Below are positions 7,617 to 14,287 of a stretch of 15,907 nt of DNA, in pieces. The notes under the pieces are model-generated. The model did not search any database. It saw only the letters and a list, made by a program, of their open reading frames with translations, and was not told where the DNA came from. A program made the position numbers and the translations under genes. How positions within the stretch are numbered: the first letter of the stretch is position 1; the number at the start of each line of letters is the position of its first letter. The stretch spans positions 1 to 15,907 of the forward strand of contig JAKBBA010000076.1 in the NCBI GenBank assembly GCA_021808665.1, written 5' to 3'. This DNA comes from Actinomycetes bacterium. Its GTDB lineage: Bacteria > Actinomycetota > Acidimicrobiia > Acidimicrobiales > Palsa-688.

Positions 7617-7645
7617 ATGATAAAGGTTGCCTGACAACTTGTCAA
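7617..7645 (-). promoter_or_regulatory. Sigma-70-type promoter of the GntR regulator gene
   Basis: On the minus strand a perfect -35 TTGACA (7645-7640), a 17-nt spacer and TATCAT (7622-7617), which is 5 of 6 to the -10 consensus. Predicted transcription start is near 7610, giving a leader of about 93 nt before the GTG at 7517. The surroundings are AT-rich relative to the flanks. Confidence 0.7.
7632..7644. promoter_or_regulatory. 13-bp palindromic operator TGACAACTTGTCA
   Basis: A perfect 6+1+6 inverted repeat overlapping five bases of the -35 box of the regulator promoter and extending into the spacer. Its length and symmetry suit a GntR-family dimer, and its position would let the bound protein block RNA polymerase, so negative autoregulation is likely. 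The assignment to this regulator rests on position, not on a known motif for it. Confidence 0.6.
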
Positions 7646-7794
7646 TAGTCAAATCGTGCCCAAGCACGGACACGGAGACGCGATCATCCAAAATGCAGTC
7701 CTCCGGGTGGTCTGTTCGACCTGCCCGTACAGGTGGAACGGCACATGGCGGCCAGTAATTTGATCGAGGCGCCCCAAAAGTTCGCCTACAGTCC

Positions 7795-7812
7795 TTTAGG
7801 TTTAGGTTTAGG
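7795..7812 (+). repeat. Three tandem copies of TTTAGG
   Basis: TTTAGG is repeated exactly three times in the non-coding stretch upstream of the regulator promoter. It is a short microsatellite; no function is apparent. Confidence 0.8.
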
Positions 7813-7929
7813 CAGCTGTGAAGTCCAGAAGGAGCACGTGGGCTGCTTTCTAGATCTAGGCAAGTCCGTGACGGGTCGGCCGTCGGCTCTGACCGTAGCT
7901 TCAAGTGGTGACCTTTCCAGCTAGCCCAG

Positions 7930-8185
7930 ACACATAGAAACCGCTGCCCCGATCGAGTACGGTGACGGCGCGCTAGCCAGTTACGTTTGGGTGTGGACCG
8001 ACATCGCTCAAGGCGTCACGGACCCCGACAAGCCGCTGTCGTCCCTGCGGCCAATCAGATGCAGGCCCTCGGCGGCTTGATCTACGACCCTGAGACGGCC
8101 CGATCAGTGAGTTTTTCACGTCGGCCATCTTCGACGACACCGTCGAGTCATGGGCCCGGGTCATGAGTCTGGCCGCCCCCGCTGG
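7930..8185 (+). pseudogene. Decayed plus-strand gene in three frames; unrecognised
   Basis: The 540-nt gap between the regulator promoter and the SDR gene has no intact gene, but three consecutive stretches read like GC-rich coding sequence on the plus strand, each in a different frame: EYGDGALASYVWVWTDIAQG with VTDPDKPLSS (about 7955-8040), then PAANQMQALGGLIYDPETAR (about 8048-8107), then FFTSAIFDDTVESWARVM (about 8112-8165). Codon third positions are mostly G or C in each. The simplest reading is one reading frame broken by two indels. I do not recognise the family, and no start is visible, since a TAG (7922-7924) lies just upstream in the first frame. The rest of the gap (7646-7930) shows only the TTTAGG repeat. 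Confidence 0.35.
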
Positions 8186-8968
8186 TCAGGGCCGTGACGC
8201 CGCTATCAGGAAGCCCCCGCCGCCGACGTCGAGGTGCGCCCCGGTAACCCACGACGCTTTCCGCGAGAGCAGCCAGGCGATCGCCTCGGCTATTTCGTCG
8301 GCGGTCCCCATGCGGCCCATCGGGATGGTTGCCTCAACGCGTTCTCTCGCTTCGCTGTTGCTGTGAACGTCGCGGGTCATGTCGGTCACCGTCGCCCCCG
8401 GTCTGACGACGTTTACTCGTATGCCGTCGTCGGCAACCTCTTTGGCCAGACCGGTGGTGAAGACGTCGACCGCCCCTTTGGATGCGGCATACACGGTACT
8501 TCGCGGCCGTCCCCCGATAGTTGATGCCATCGATGATACGTTTACGATGGCGCCTCCGACGCCCCCGCGGCTCAACGACATCCGCCGAACCGCTTCACGG
8601 CAACACATCATCACCCCGACCACGTTGACAGCGATCAAGCGCTCCACTCGCGCCGCGTCAAGATCTGCGACCTTGCTCGACATGCCGATCCCGGCGGAGT
8701 TGACCAGCCCGCCAAGGGGTGGCATCCTGCGCTCGACATCGCCGAACAGCGACTCGACATCCCCGGGCGTGCCCGTGTCCACCCGGAACGCCGACGCTTC
8801 GACGCCTAGGGCCCGGATTTCTTCGACCGTCGCCTCGGCTGACCTTGCATCACTGCGGTAGCCGACCGCCACGGGTGAGCCGCCCCGCGCGACGAGCAGT
8901 GCCGTCGCCCGGCCGATGCCCCGGCTGCCCCCGACGATCAGGCATGTCCGAGCGGCGTCCCCGGTCAC
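8186..8968 (-). CDS. Short-chain dehydrogenase/reductase (classical SDR)
   Basis: A 260-residue classical SDR, an NAD(P)-dependent alcohol or sugar dehydrogenase or ketoreductase. Seen: the cofactor motif GGSRGIG (13-19), NSAG (90-93), the structural Asn115 in AVNVVG, the catalytic serine in NVSSMAS (143-149), and YAASK (Tyr160, Lys164). RPGATVTD follows as usual and the C-terminus has WVTGAHLDVGGG. Arg38 in GYRSDA after strand beta2 hints at NADP(H). The GTG at 8968 overlaps the aldehyde dehydrogenase stop (GTGA), so the two are co-translated. With that gene and the enolase-superfamily remnant upstream, it would suit the first oxidation of a sugar in an oxidative sugar-acid pathway; the substrate is not determined. 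Confidence 0.92.
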   Translation of the reverse strand: MTGDAARTCLIVGGSRGIGRATALLVARGGSPVAVGYRSDARSAEATVEEIRALGVEASAFRVDTGTPGDVESLFGDVERRMPPLGGLVNSAGIGMSSKVADLDAARVERLIAVNVVGVMMCCREAVRRMSLSRGGVGGAIVNVSSMASTIGGRPRSTVYAASKGAVDVFTTGLAKEVADDGIRVNVVRPGATVTDMTRDVHSNSEARERVEATIPMGRMGTADEIAEAIAWLLSRKASWVTGAHLDVGGGGFLIAASRP

Positions 8969-10440
8969 TGCCGCCTCCCTCGAGCGGAGCCGCTGCTTCG
9001 CTCAGGGTCGGCAGCGGTGGACACGGTTTGCCAACCGATGAACTCGTCGGCCCCCTGCACGCCTCCCTCACTGCCGATACCGCTCCTCTTGAACCCTCCG
9101 AAGGGAACCTCCGGCGTGTTCGGTGCACCATTGTTGACACCGACAATGCCGATTGCTAGCTGTGCGGCCAGATCGGCCGCGTGCCCGCTGTCGGCACTGC
9201 ACACGTAACCTCCCAACCCGAACGGCCAGCTGTTGATCTCGGCGATCACCGCCGCCTGATCGTCGTAGGCGCGTATAGCCGTCACCGGCCCGAATATCTC
9301 CTCGTCCCACATCCGGCAGCCATCCGGGACTTCCACCACCGCTGGAGCAAAAAACGAACCTTGGCGTGTCACCGGCGCCGCCTGCGCGATCACCGCACCA
9401 TTAGCGCGGGCGTCATCGAGCAGACCCGCCAATCGCACGACGTGAGCCGGGGTGACCATCGGACCGAGCTCTACCTGGTCGTCCATCGGGTCGCCCACGA
9501 CAAGGGCCAGCGAACGCTGCCTGTACGCCTCGACAAAGGGAATGTAGACGTCGCGGTGGACGAAGACGTTGTTGGCGGCGATGCAAGAAGCCCCGTTGTT
9601 GCGGTACTTCGCCACCATCAATGCGTCCACGGCCTCGGCCACATCAGCGTCCTCGCAGACCACGAACGGGGCTTTGCCACCCAACTCCAACGTGGCCCTG
9701 GTCAACGTGGCGGCGCAGCGGACCGCGATCAGAGTCCCGACCCGCGTCGAGCCCGTGAAGGTCACCGCGGCGACCTCGGGGTGGTCCGCGAGCGCGTTGG
9801 AGACCACCTCGCCATCGCCGACAACGGTGTTGCACGCACCGACCGGAAGGTGCTCTTCGAGGATCTCCGCGAACCGCAGCCCGCTCAACGGGGTGAACTC
9901 CGACGGTTTGAAGACAGTGGTGCAGCCGGCCGCCAGGGCGGCGGCGAGTTTCCGGGCTGGGATCGACGCTGGAAAGTTCCACGGGGTGATCACCCCTACC
10001 ACACCTAACGGTCGCCGGCGGATCACAAAGCTCCGGCCGGGAGTGTCAAGCACGCCCTCGCCCTGTGTCTCCGCCACATCGGCGAACCAGTCGAAGTAGT
10101 GCGCCGAGAAGGCGACCTCGCCCCTCGCCTCCGCGAAGCGTTTACCGGACTCGCGTGTGATCAGCATCGCCAAGCGGTCGTCGCGCTCGGACCGGAGACT
10201 TTCGGCGACCGCCCGCAGCGCCTTGGCACGCTCCGCCCCCGCAAGCGCATGCCACGCATCGAGCACACCATGGGCGACACCCACAGCCCTGGCCACCTCC
10301 GCCGATCCTCCCCCATGAACGCTGGCCAGCTTCTGACCGGTGGTCGGGCACACAACCTCCACGGCGCTGTCCCCACCAAACGCCTCCCCGGCGATACGCA
10401 CCCCAGGGATCACCTCGCTGTCATCATTGCATGGCGTCAT
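8965..10440 (-). CDS. NAD(P)-dependent aldehyde dehydrogenase, succinate-semialdehyde dehydrogenase-like
   Basis: A full-length 491-residue ALDH. Motifs: PWNFP with the oxyanion Asn155 (153-157), FKPSE with cofactor Lys178, FTGSTRVG (228-235), LELGGKAP with the general base Glu252, catalytic Cys286 in NNGASCIAAN, and EEIFGPV (380-386). The residues around the cysteine match the GabD / 2-oxoglutarate semialdehyde dehydrogenase branch. The ATG at 10440 has a weak AAGGG site 6 nt upstream and overlaps the tail of the degraded enolase frame by 17 nt. Downstream it is coupled to the SDR gene. In an oxidative sugar-acid pathway it would perform the last step (2-oxoglutarate semialdehyde to 2-oxoglutarate), but with the dehydratase gene broken that pathway is probably not functional here. 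Confidence 0.93.
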   Translation of the reverse strand: MTPCNDDSEVIPGVRIAGEAFGGDSAVEVVCPTTGQKLASVHGGGSAEVARAVGVAHGVLDAWHALAGAERAKALRAVAESLRSERDDRLAMLITRESGKRFAEARGEVAFSAHYFDWFADVAETQGEGVLDTPGRSFVIRRRPLGVVGVITPWNFPASIPARKLAAALAAGCTTVFKPSEFTPLSGLRFAEILEEHLPVGACNTVVGDGEVVSNALADHPEVAAVTFTGSTRVGTLIAVRCAATLTRATLELGGKAPFVVCEDADVAEAVDALMVAKYRNNGASCIAANNVFVHRDVYIPFVEAYRQRSLALVVGDPMDDQVELGPMVTPAHVVRLAGLLDDARANGAVIAQAAPVTRQGSFFAPAVVEVPDGCRMWDEEIFGPVTAIRAYDDQAAVIAEINSWPFGLGGYVCSADSGHAADLAAQLAIGIVGVNNGAPNTPEVPFGGFKRSGIGSEGGVQGADEFIGWQTVSTAADPERSSGSARGRRQ

Positions 10441-10461
10441 GGCTGGCCCTTTCTATTTCGT

Positions 10462-10507
10462 GATGCGGCTCCGTTTCGGTGATGCGGCCCCGTTTCGGTG
10501 ATGCGGC
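10462..10507 (+). repeat. 19-bp tandem repeat, about 2.4 copies, before the aldehyde dehydrogenase gene
   Basis: GATGCGGCTCCGTTTCGGT (10462-10480) is followed by a copy with one T-to-C change (10481-10499) and a partial third copy (10500-10507). It lies just upstream of the ALDH start on the minus strand, in its probable leader. It may be slippage debris or a variable spacer. Confidence 0.9.
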
Positions 10508-10540
10508 GGATCGACCCAGAAACTCGTAGGACCCGACCTC

Positions 10541-10576
10541 GAGGGCAGCGAGGGCAGCGAGGGCAGCGAGGGCAGC
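10541..10576 (+). repeat. Four tandem copies of GAGGGCAGC
   Basis: Four exact 9-bp units (36 bp). On the minus strand they encode repeated Leu-Ala-Ala in the C-terminal tail of the enolase-superfamily remnant. A single LAAL helix is normal for this tail in relatives, so three units look like an in-frame slippage expansion. Confidence 0.9.
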
Positions 10577-11379
10577 CTCGTCTAGTTGCACCCCAGCCCT
10601 GGCGCGGACGGCACTGCCAGCATGCCCCCCGCCACCTGCAGCGGGGCGGCGAGCAGATCGCTTCGCAGGGGATTGTCCCGAATGTCGAGCTCCAGCTAAC
10701 GAAGAGCGCCAGACGCCGCCGCCACACGAGCGGAGGCGAGCACCGTCACGGCGCTCCCATAGCAGTGAGGCTGAACGCCTTACCGCACCGTCAGCCAAGA
10801 CCGACACGTCCCGGCCGTGGGTGATGCCCCCCGTCTTCGACACGTCCGGCTGCACATGAGCCACCCCCGCACAACCCAGATAGTGCTCGGTGTCAGCCAG
10901 TCCGTACAGGTTCTCGCCGGTCGCAAGCGGCATCCCAGTCGCTTCGAACAGCTCGTCGAATCTCTCCGGCGCATCGTCGCAGAGCGGCTCCTCGCACCAC
11001 TCGACGCCGTAGTCGGCGAGGAGACGGCACATCTCCTCGGCCTCGGGCATAGACCATGCACGGTTCGCGTCCGCGAACAACCGCAGGGAATCGCCCGACA
11101 CCGAACGCGCACGCTCGACCGTCAATCTGTCCGTGCGGGAACCGAAGCCCACCTTGAGCTTCGCCGCAACGAACCCGGCCCCCAAAGCCCCCTCCGTCAG
11201 CATCTCCACCCGCCAGGGACCGATCCAGCTCGCATAGACGGGCACCGCCCCCCGGGGCGTCCCCCCAAGAAGCGCTGCTACCGGACGCCCCGCAATCTGG
11301 CCGGCCAGATCCCAAAGGGAGACATCCACCCCGCTATCAGGTTCCAGCAAGCCGCTACGATGTCGGCGACCCACGTCAT

Positions 11380-12076
11380 GGCCAACGAGATACGGCTCGC
11401 GCCGGAACAGCTCGTAATGCACTATCGAGCGGGCGTACTCCTCTGGCCACTCACCTTCAAGGTCCGCCTCGTCGAGGCAGTACCGAAGTGTCTCGGCTGA
11501 CAACGTGCGGAAGCTCTCGTCGAAGCGACGCATCTCGGCGCGCCATTTAGTGGTGAGAGCTTTCGGGCACAGCGCTAACACTCGATCGAGCTGCTGCCGA
11601 CTTGAGAGCTCCTTCAGGATCAGACCGGCCTCGATGGTCTTGCCGACGCCAACATCGTCGGCGATCAAGAGACGGGGCTGATCCGCCCGCAGGAGTCGGA
11701 GAAGCGGTTTGAACTGGAAGGGGATGTGCTGGATGCGAGCTGCGCGTAAGGCGTAAATGTGGTCGACCTGCGGGTTGTTCAGCCGTGTCGCCATCAGACG
11801 GGCACGAAATTCCGAATGACTGACAAAGCGCTCTTCAAGAACGCGCCTGATCCACTCGTCTCGTGGAACTTCCACCACCGCAGGCTCGATCTGATCTTCG
11901 AAGTAGTCGCGGACCTGTGAGGCCGAGTGGTAGACACGAAACCGGCGATGGCCTCCGACCGGCTCCAGCTCGGCGATGATCGGTCCTGCGCGGGAGTGAT
12001 CCGCGCGCAACGCGACAATTTCGCCAATGGCGAGACTGTCCTTCACGTCGTCATAGTCGTCCGAGTCCCCGTTCAC
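11380..12076 (-). pseudogene. N-terminal fragment of an SNF2-family helicase, fused in frame to the enolase remnant
   Basis: The frame opens at 12280, but convincing sequence begins near a GTG at 12076 (or 12046), at VKDSLAIGEIVALRADHSRA. An N-terminal SH3-like region (FRVYHSASQVRDYFEDQIEP) is followed by ALRAARIQHIPFQFKPLLRL, Walker A with DDVGVGKTIEAGLILKEL (DNA near 11640), motif Ia VLALCPKALTTKW and SIVHYELFRR. The helicase then ends: no DEAH box, no second RecA lobe. The text passes without a stop into REPYLVGHD... and the enolase-superfamily domain, so the join is at about 11350-11410. Helicases with this front end are common in actinobacterial accessory and defence loci, some DISARM-like. 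The fragment cannot be an active helicase. The first about 68 codons of the frame (12077-12280) look non-native. Confidence 0.8.
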
Positions 12077-12131
12077 GGCACCGGTGGGGTAGAGCGCCTC
12101 ATGACAGGTGCGGTCGTCAACGCAGAATTCA

Positions 12132-12822
12132 ACCGACGATGGCGTCTGGCTCGACCGCCTCGACATAGAACGAGTCGGCATCCTCGTAGGTGTCGATTCG
12201 CTGGCGCCGCCGTATCCTGCCGCAACAGAACCTCGACGGCACTTCCAGCCGCTTCGACCTCGGCGAGTACGAGTTGCCAATGCGCATGCAGTCGCACAAG
12301 AAGCGTTATGAGCGCGCCACGTTCACTGGAGGTTCGCGTCGTCATACTGTAAGGGCACACGTGTTCATTTAGCTGCTCTCCCTGCCGTGATAGCCGACGC
12401 TAGCCGCTCCGCCAGAAGCTCGGCCTACAGTCCTGCCGCCGGACACAATCCACCCCGAGGCCGCTCGATGAGCCTGCGCTTGGGTCCTCAGCCACTGCGG
12501 CAAGGTGCAGGAGTGCCGGAAAGCACTTTGCGCTCCAGACAGGCACAGGCAAGAACACGTTTGGACCCTCAAGAGCCACAGCCGGGCGCCACTGTGGCTC
12601 TAAGTTTGGCTCCACCTAGATCTTCACAAGCCGCCGGGAGGGGCACGAACGGATGCCCTCGCCGGTGGACGGACCTTTCGGAAGTGTCAACTGGGTAACG
12701 ACATAGCATGACAATTTGTGATTTATACTCTAAAGAGTAGAGCGCGGGGCGATAGCTCCACCTAGACCAATGACGATCACTCGCAGGACCAGGACACCCC
12801 CGCTGAACTGGACTTTTTTGAG
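12132..12822. other. Gene-poor stretch with possible remnants
   Basis: No convincing intact gene. On the minus strand a short frame ending at the TGA at 12129-12131 reads RIDTYEDADSFYVEAVEPDA and looks like the C-terminus of a real protein just upstream of the helicase fragment; its upstream part is not recognisable. From about 12350 to 12822 no coding signal convinced me on either strand. It holds a 14-bp inverted repeat (12726-12739) and a 12-bp direct repeat GCTCCACCTAGA (12609-12620 and 12755-12766). Confidence 0.5.
12726..12739. repeat. Perfect inverted repeat TACTCT-AA-AGAGTA
   Basis: A 6+2+6 palindrome in an AT-rich patch about 85 bp outside the tRNA-Arg fragment. It could be an operator or a recombinase arm-type site, or chance; no gene start lies next to it. 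Confidence 0.4.
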
Positions 12823-12870
12823 TGCGCTCGGAGGGAGTCGAACCCCCAACCTTCTGATCCGTAGTTCAGA
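12823..12870 (-). tRNA. 3' fragment of tRNA-Arg(ACG), a probable attachment-site repeat
   Basis: On the minus strand the sequence reads as the anticodon arm through acceptor end of an arginine tRNA: anticodon loop CTACGGA (anticodon ACG), anticodon stem TCAGA, variable region AGGTT, T-arm GGGGG-TTCGACT-CCCTC and acceptor strand CGAGCGC plus A. The D-arm and the 5' acceptor strand are absent. Upstream of the loop one extra A (TCTGA-A-CTACGGA) marks the edge of good homology. No CCA follows. A lone 3' half that breaks at the anticodon loop is the usual footprint of tyrosine-integrase insertion into a tRNA gene. The intact tRNA would be expected on the minus strand at higher coordinates, outside the window. 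Confidence 0.8.
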
Positions 12871-12879
12871 GCAAAGCGT

Positions 12880-13056
12880 CTAACGGCGTTTGATTTCGTC
12901 AAGAACGTCCAGGTCAGAGCTATAATGTCTCCAGAAGGGTCTAAAGATGTCCAAGAATGTCGGCTCCACCTGTCGCTCCACCTTGTCGTTTGGATATGCC
13001 AATTTCACAGTCACTACTAACCCTACGAACGCTTTCCTCGGGCGCTGTAGATCCAC
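12880..13056 (-). CDS. Small protein (58 aa) next to the attachment-site repeat; unknown
   Basis: Not recognised. The start chosen is GTG at 13056 because GGAGGAG (13071-13065) lies 8 nt upstream, one of the best ribosome sites in the window; the frame opens earlier, to an ATG at 13107. The product begins MDLQRPRKAFVGLVVTVKL, has a short hydrophobic patch (VGLVVTV), and ends with a charged FRPFWRHYSSDLDVLDEIK stretch. It stops 10 nt from the tRNA fragment. Small element-encoded proteins often sit beside att sites (for example excisionases), but no helix-turn-helix is evident. GC content is lower than in the genes around it. Confidence 0.45.
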   Translation of the reverse strand: MDLQRPRKAFVGLVVTVKLAYPNDKVERQVEPTFLDIFRPFWRHYSSDLDVLDEIKRR

Positions 13057-13327
13057 TCGTTTAACTCCTCCGACTAACGTCGACAGTCGAGTCTGGCATT
13101 GAATCATCGCAACGCTTAAGGTCGTTACGACAGTGGTGGTTAGCGGCCACCAATCGACTCCCGGCAGTCGGGCTGGGTCACCTCATTCGATTAGGCATGG
13201 GACGTGGACGTGCTCTGCCTTCGGTCAAGCGGTGATGGCGCTGCACGGCGACAAGCGGGCCGGAGAGTCCGACGGTGCACTTGAAGTGAGGCGCTTGCGG
13301 TCAGGCCTCCGTTCTCTCGCCGTGGGT

Positions 13328-13759
13328 TTATTCGGCCCGCCAGCTGCGCTGCAGGTTGTCGGCAGTGACGTGCTCGAAGATGGTCTCGAGCGTTTGTGGC
13401 TCGTCCGCGATCCGGTAGTTCTCGTCGGGACCGAGATGCCGGTGGTGGGGTCCGGCGCCTAGTGATTCGTGACCGGCATGGCAGTCGTGGCGCCAGCACA
13501 GGGCGCCGCTGGCGAGTCGGAGGTCGAAGTTGTAGAAGTGGGCTGCCAGGTCGGCGTCCATGTTGATAGCAATCGTGAGCAAGGTGCCGACGCGGAAACC
13601 GATGCGGAAGGGAGGGACACGGAGCACAGCCAGACTGCCGGTCGTGTCAGCGATCTCGTCCCACTCGATGCCGTCGAGCAGTTCGCCGCCGATGATGTCG
13701 CACCACGTCGAAAGATAATCCAACGCCGCCTCGGGGGTGCGAACGTGCGGGGGGAACAA
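13328..13759 (-). CDS. DUF6516 / TumE-like small protein, second gene of a two-gene module
   Basis: A 143-residue acidic, His-rich protein. The TTG at 13759 is the likely start, 5 nt after the stop of the upstream partner. The first half (PPFRIGFRVGTLLTIAINMD) reads as beta strands; the second has YNFDLRLASGALCWRHDCHA, then GPHHRHLGPDENYRI and a final helix TLETIFEHV. The order 'beta strand - R/D - HHxH - helix' resembles DUF6516 (TumE toxin) proteins, normally paired with an antitoxin gene. Similarity is by pattern only; the partner here is not an obvious helix-turn-helix protein, so a toxin role is tentative. It is well preserved, unlike its partner. Confidence 0.5.
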   Translation of the reverse strand: MFPPHVRTPEAALDYLSTWCDIIGGELLDGIEWDEIADTTGSLAVLRVPPFRIGFRVGTLLTIAINMDADLAAHFYNFDLRLASGALCWRHDCHAGHESLGAGPHHRHLGPDENYRIADEPQTLETIFEHVTADNLQRSWRAE

Positions 13760-13763
13760 GCCC

Positions 13764-14187
13764 TCAGCGGCCGTCGACGCGAAGCCAGGCGTCGTAAGTC
13801 TGGCTCCAAGCGTGGAAGTCGTCAGTCTAAGTCAAGCTCCCTGTGGAGTCTCTGAAAGCGTCGACCAGCCGGTCCGAGGGAACCCCATAGCGGACCTCCC
13901 AAGCATCCAGCTCGGCGCGCACGTCGACCGGGAAGAGCCGGCGGCGGGTAACACCTGGCTGGGTCTTAGGCACGCCACCAATGCTACCCGGACGCGCCTC
14001 GAAAAGAGGCATACCGGGTGCTGTGGCGATCACGTCGTGGCTTCAACTCGAAGTCGCTAGGCCGACGGATCGTACGGCGCTCCGTAGTCTCACCGTACCA
14101 ATCCTTATGCGGGGCACCGGATATCGACACTTCTTCAGCGCTTTCGACAAGGTCAACATGGGAAGTCTCGGGTTCATCGCAGTTCAC
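13764..14187 (-). pseudogene. Broken upstream partner of the DUF6516-like gene
   Basis: Reads from a GTG at 14187 (or after the TAA a little upstream): KDWYGETTERRTIRRPSDFE, then a frame change at about 14043 into SHDVIATAPGMPLFEARPGS, RAELDAWEVRYGVPSDRLVD and AFRDSTGSLT. There a TAG (13829-13827) interrupts the same frame, which resumes TDDFHAWSQTYDAWLRVDGR and ends at TGA (13764). The sense on both sides of each lesion is good, so this was one gene of about 140 codons with one indel and one nonsense mutation (probably GAG to TAG). The stretch LDAWEVRYG...LVDAFRD is a compact helical region common in hypothetical proteins preceding such genes. Likely the antitoxin or chaperone-like partner of the next gene (inference). 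Confidence 0.6.
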
Positions 14188-14287
14188 GGCCTGGTCGACT
14201 GCGGGTACGCCGACCTCGGCTTAGCAGCCCCCAAAGCTCCCTCCTGCAGCCGATACTGACGCTCAGGGACGGAGAGGGCCGCAAGTT

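Larger units (their letters stand above)
10424..11400 (-). pseudogene. Degenerate enolase-superfamily (mandelate racemase/muconate lactonizing) gene
   Basis: The barrel domain of a sugar-acid dehydratase-like enolase-superfamily enzyme without its N-terminal capping domain. Readable: SGVDVSLWDLAGQIAGRP, the KLKVG lysines (DNA near 11160), FADANRAW (metal Asp), VEWCEEP (metal Glu), LATGENLYG (third metal ligand) and HVQPDVSKTGGIT. After that the reading moves through three frames by 1-nt losses near 10795, 10749 and 10592, with a TAG at 10696-10698. The middle pieces are GKAFSLTAMGAP, VTVLASARVAAASGALR and LELDIRDNPLRSDLL; the tail VQLDEAALAALAAL is back in the first frame. The three losses sum to one codon. 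The 5' end is replaced by a helicase fragment in the same frame. It was probably the first gene of the ALDH-SDR operon. Confidence 0.85.

Noticed and set aside
7518..7904. N-terminal extension of the GntR regulator to 404 aa
   Set aside because: The promoter at 7617-7645 lies inside the extension, and the extra residues have no GntR-like character; the family begins directly at the winged helix.
12814..12820. Run of T beside the tRNA fragment as a terminator
   Set aside because: No stable GC-rich stem precedes it on the plus strand; a simple homopolymer.
13108..13327. Plus-strand 109-aa frame over 13133-13462
   Set aside because: It overlaps the DUF6516-like gene antisense and lacks a recognisable domain or RBS; a shadow frame.
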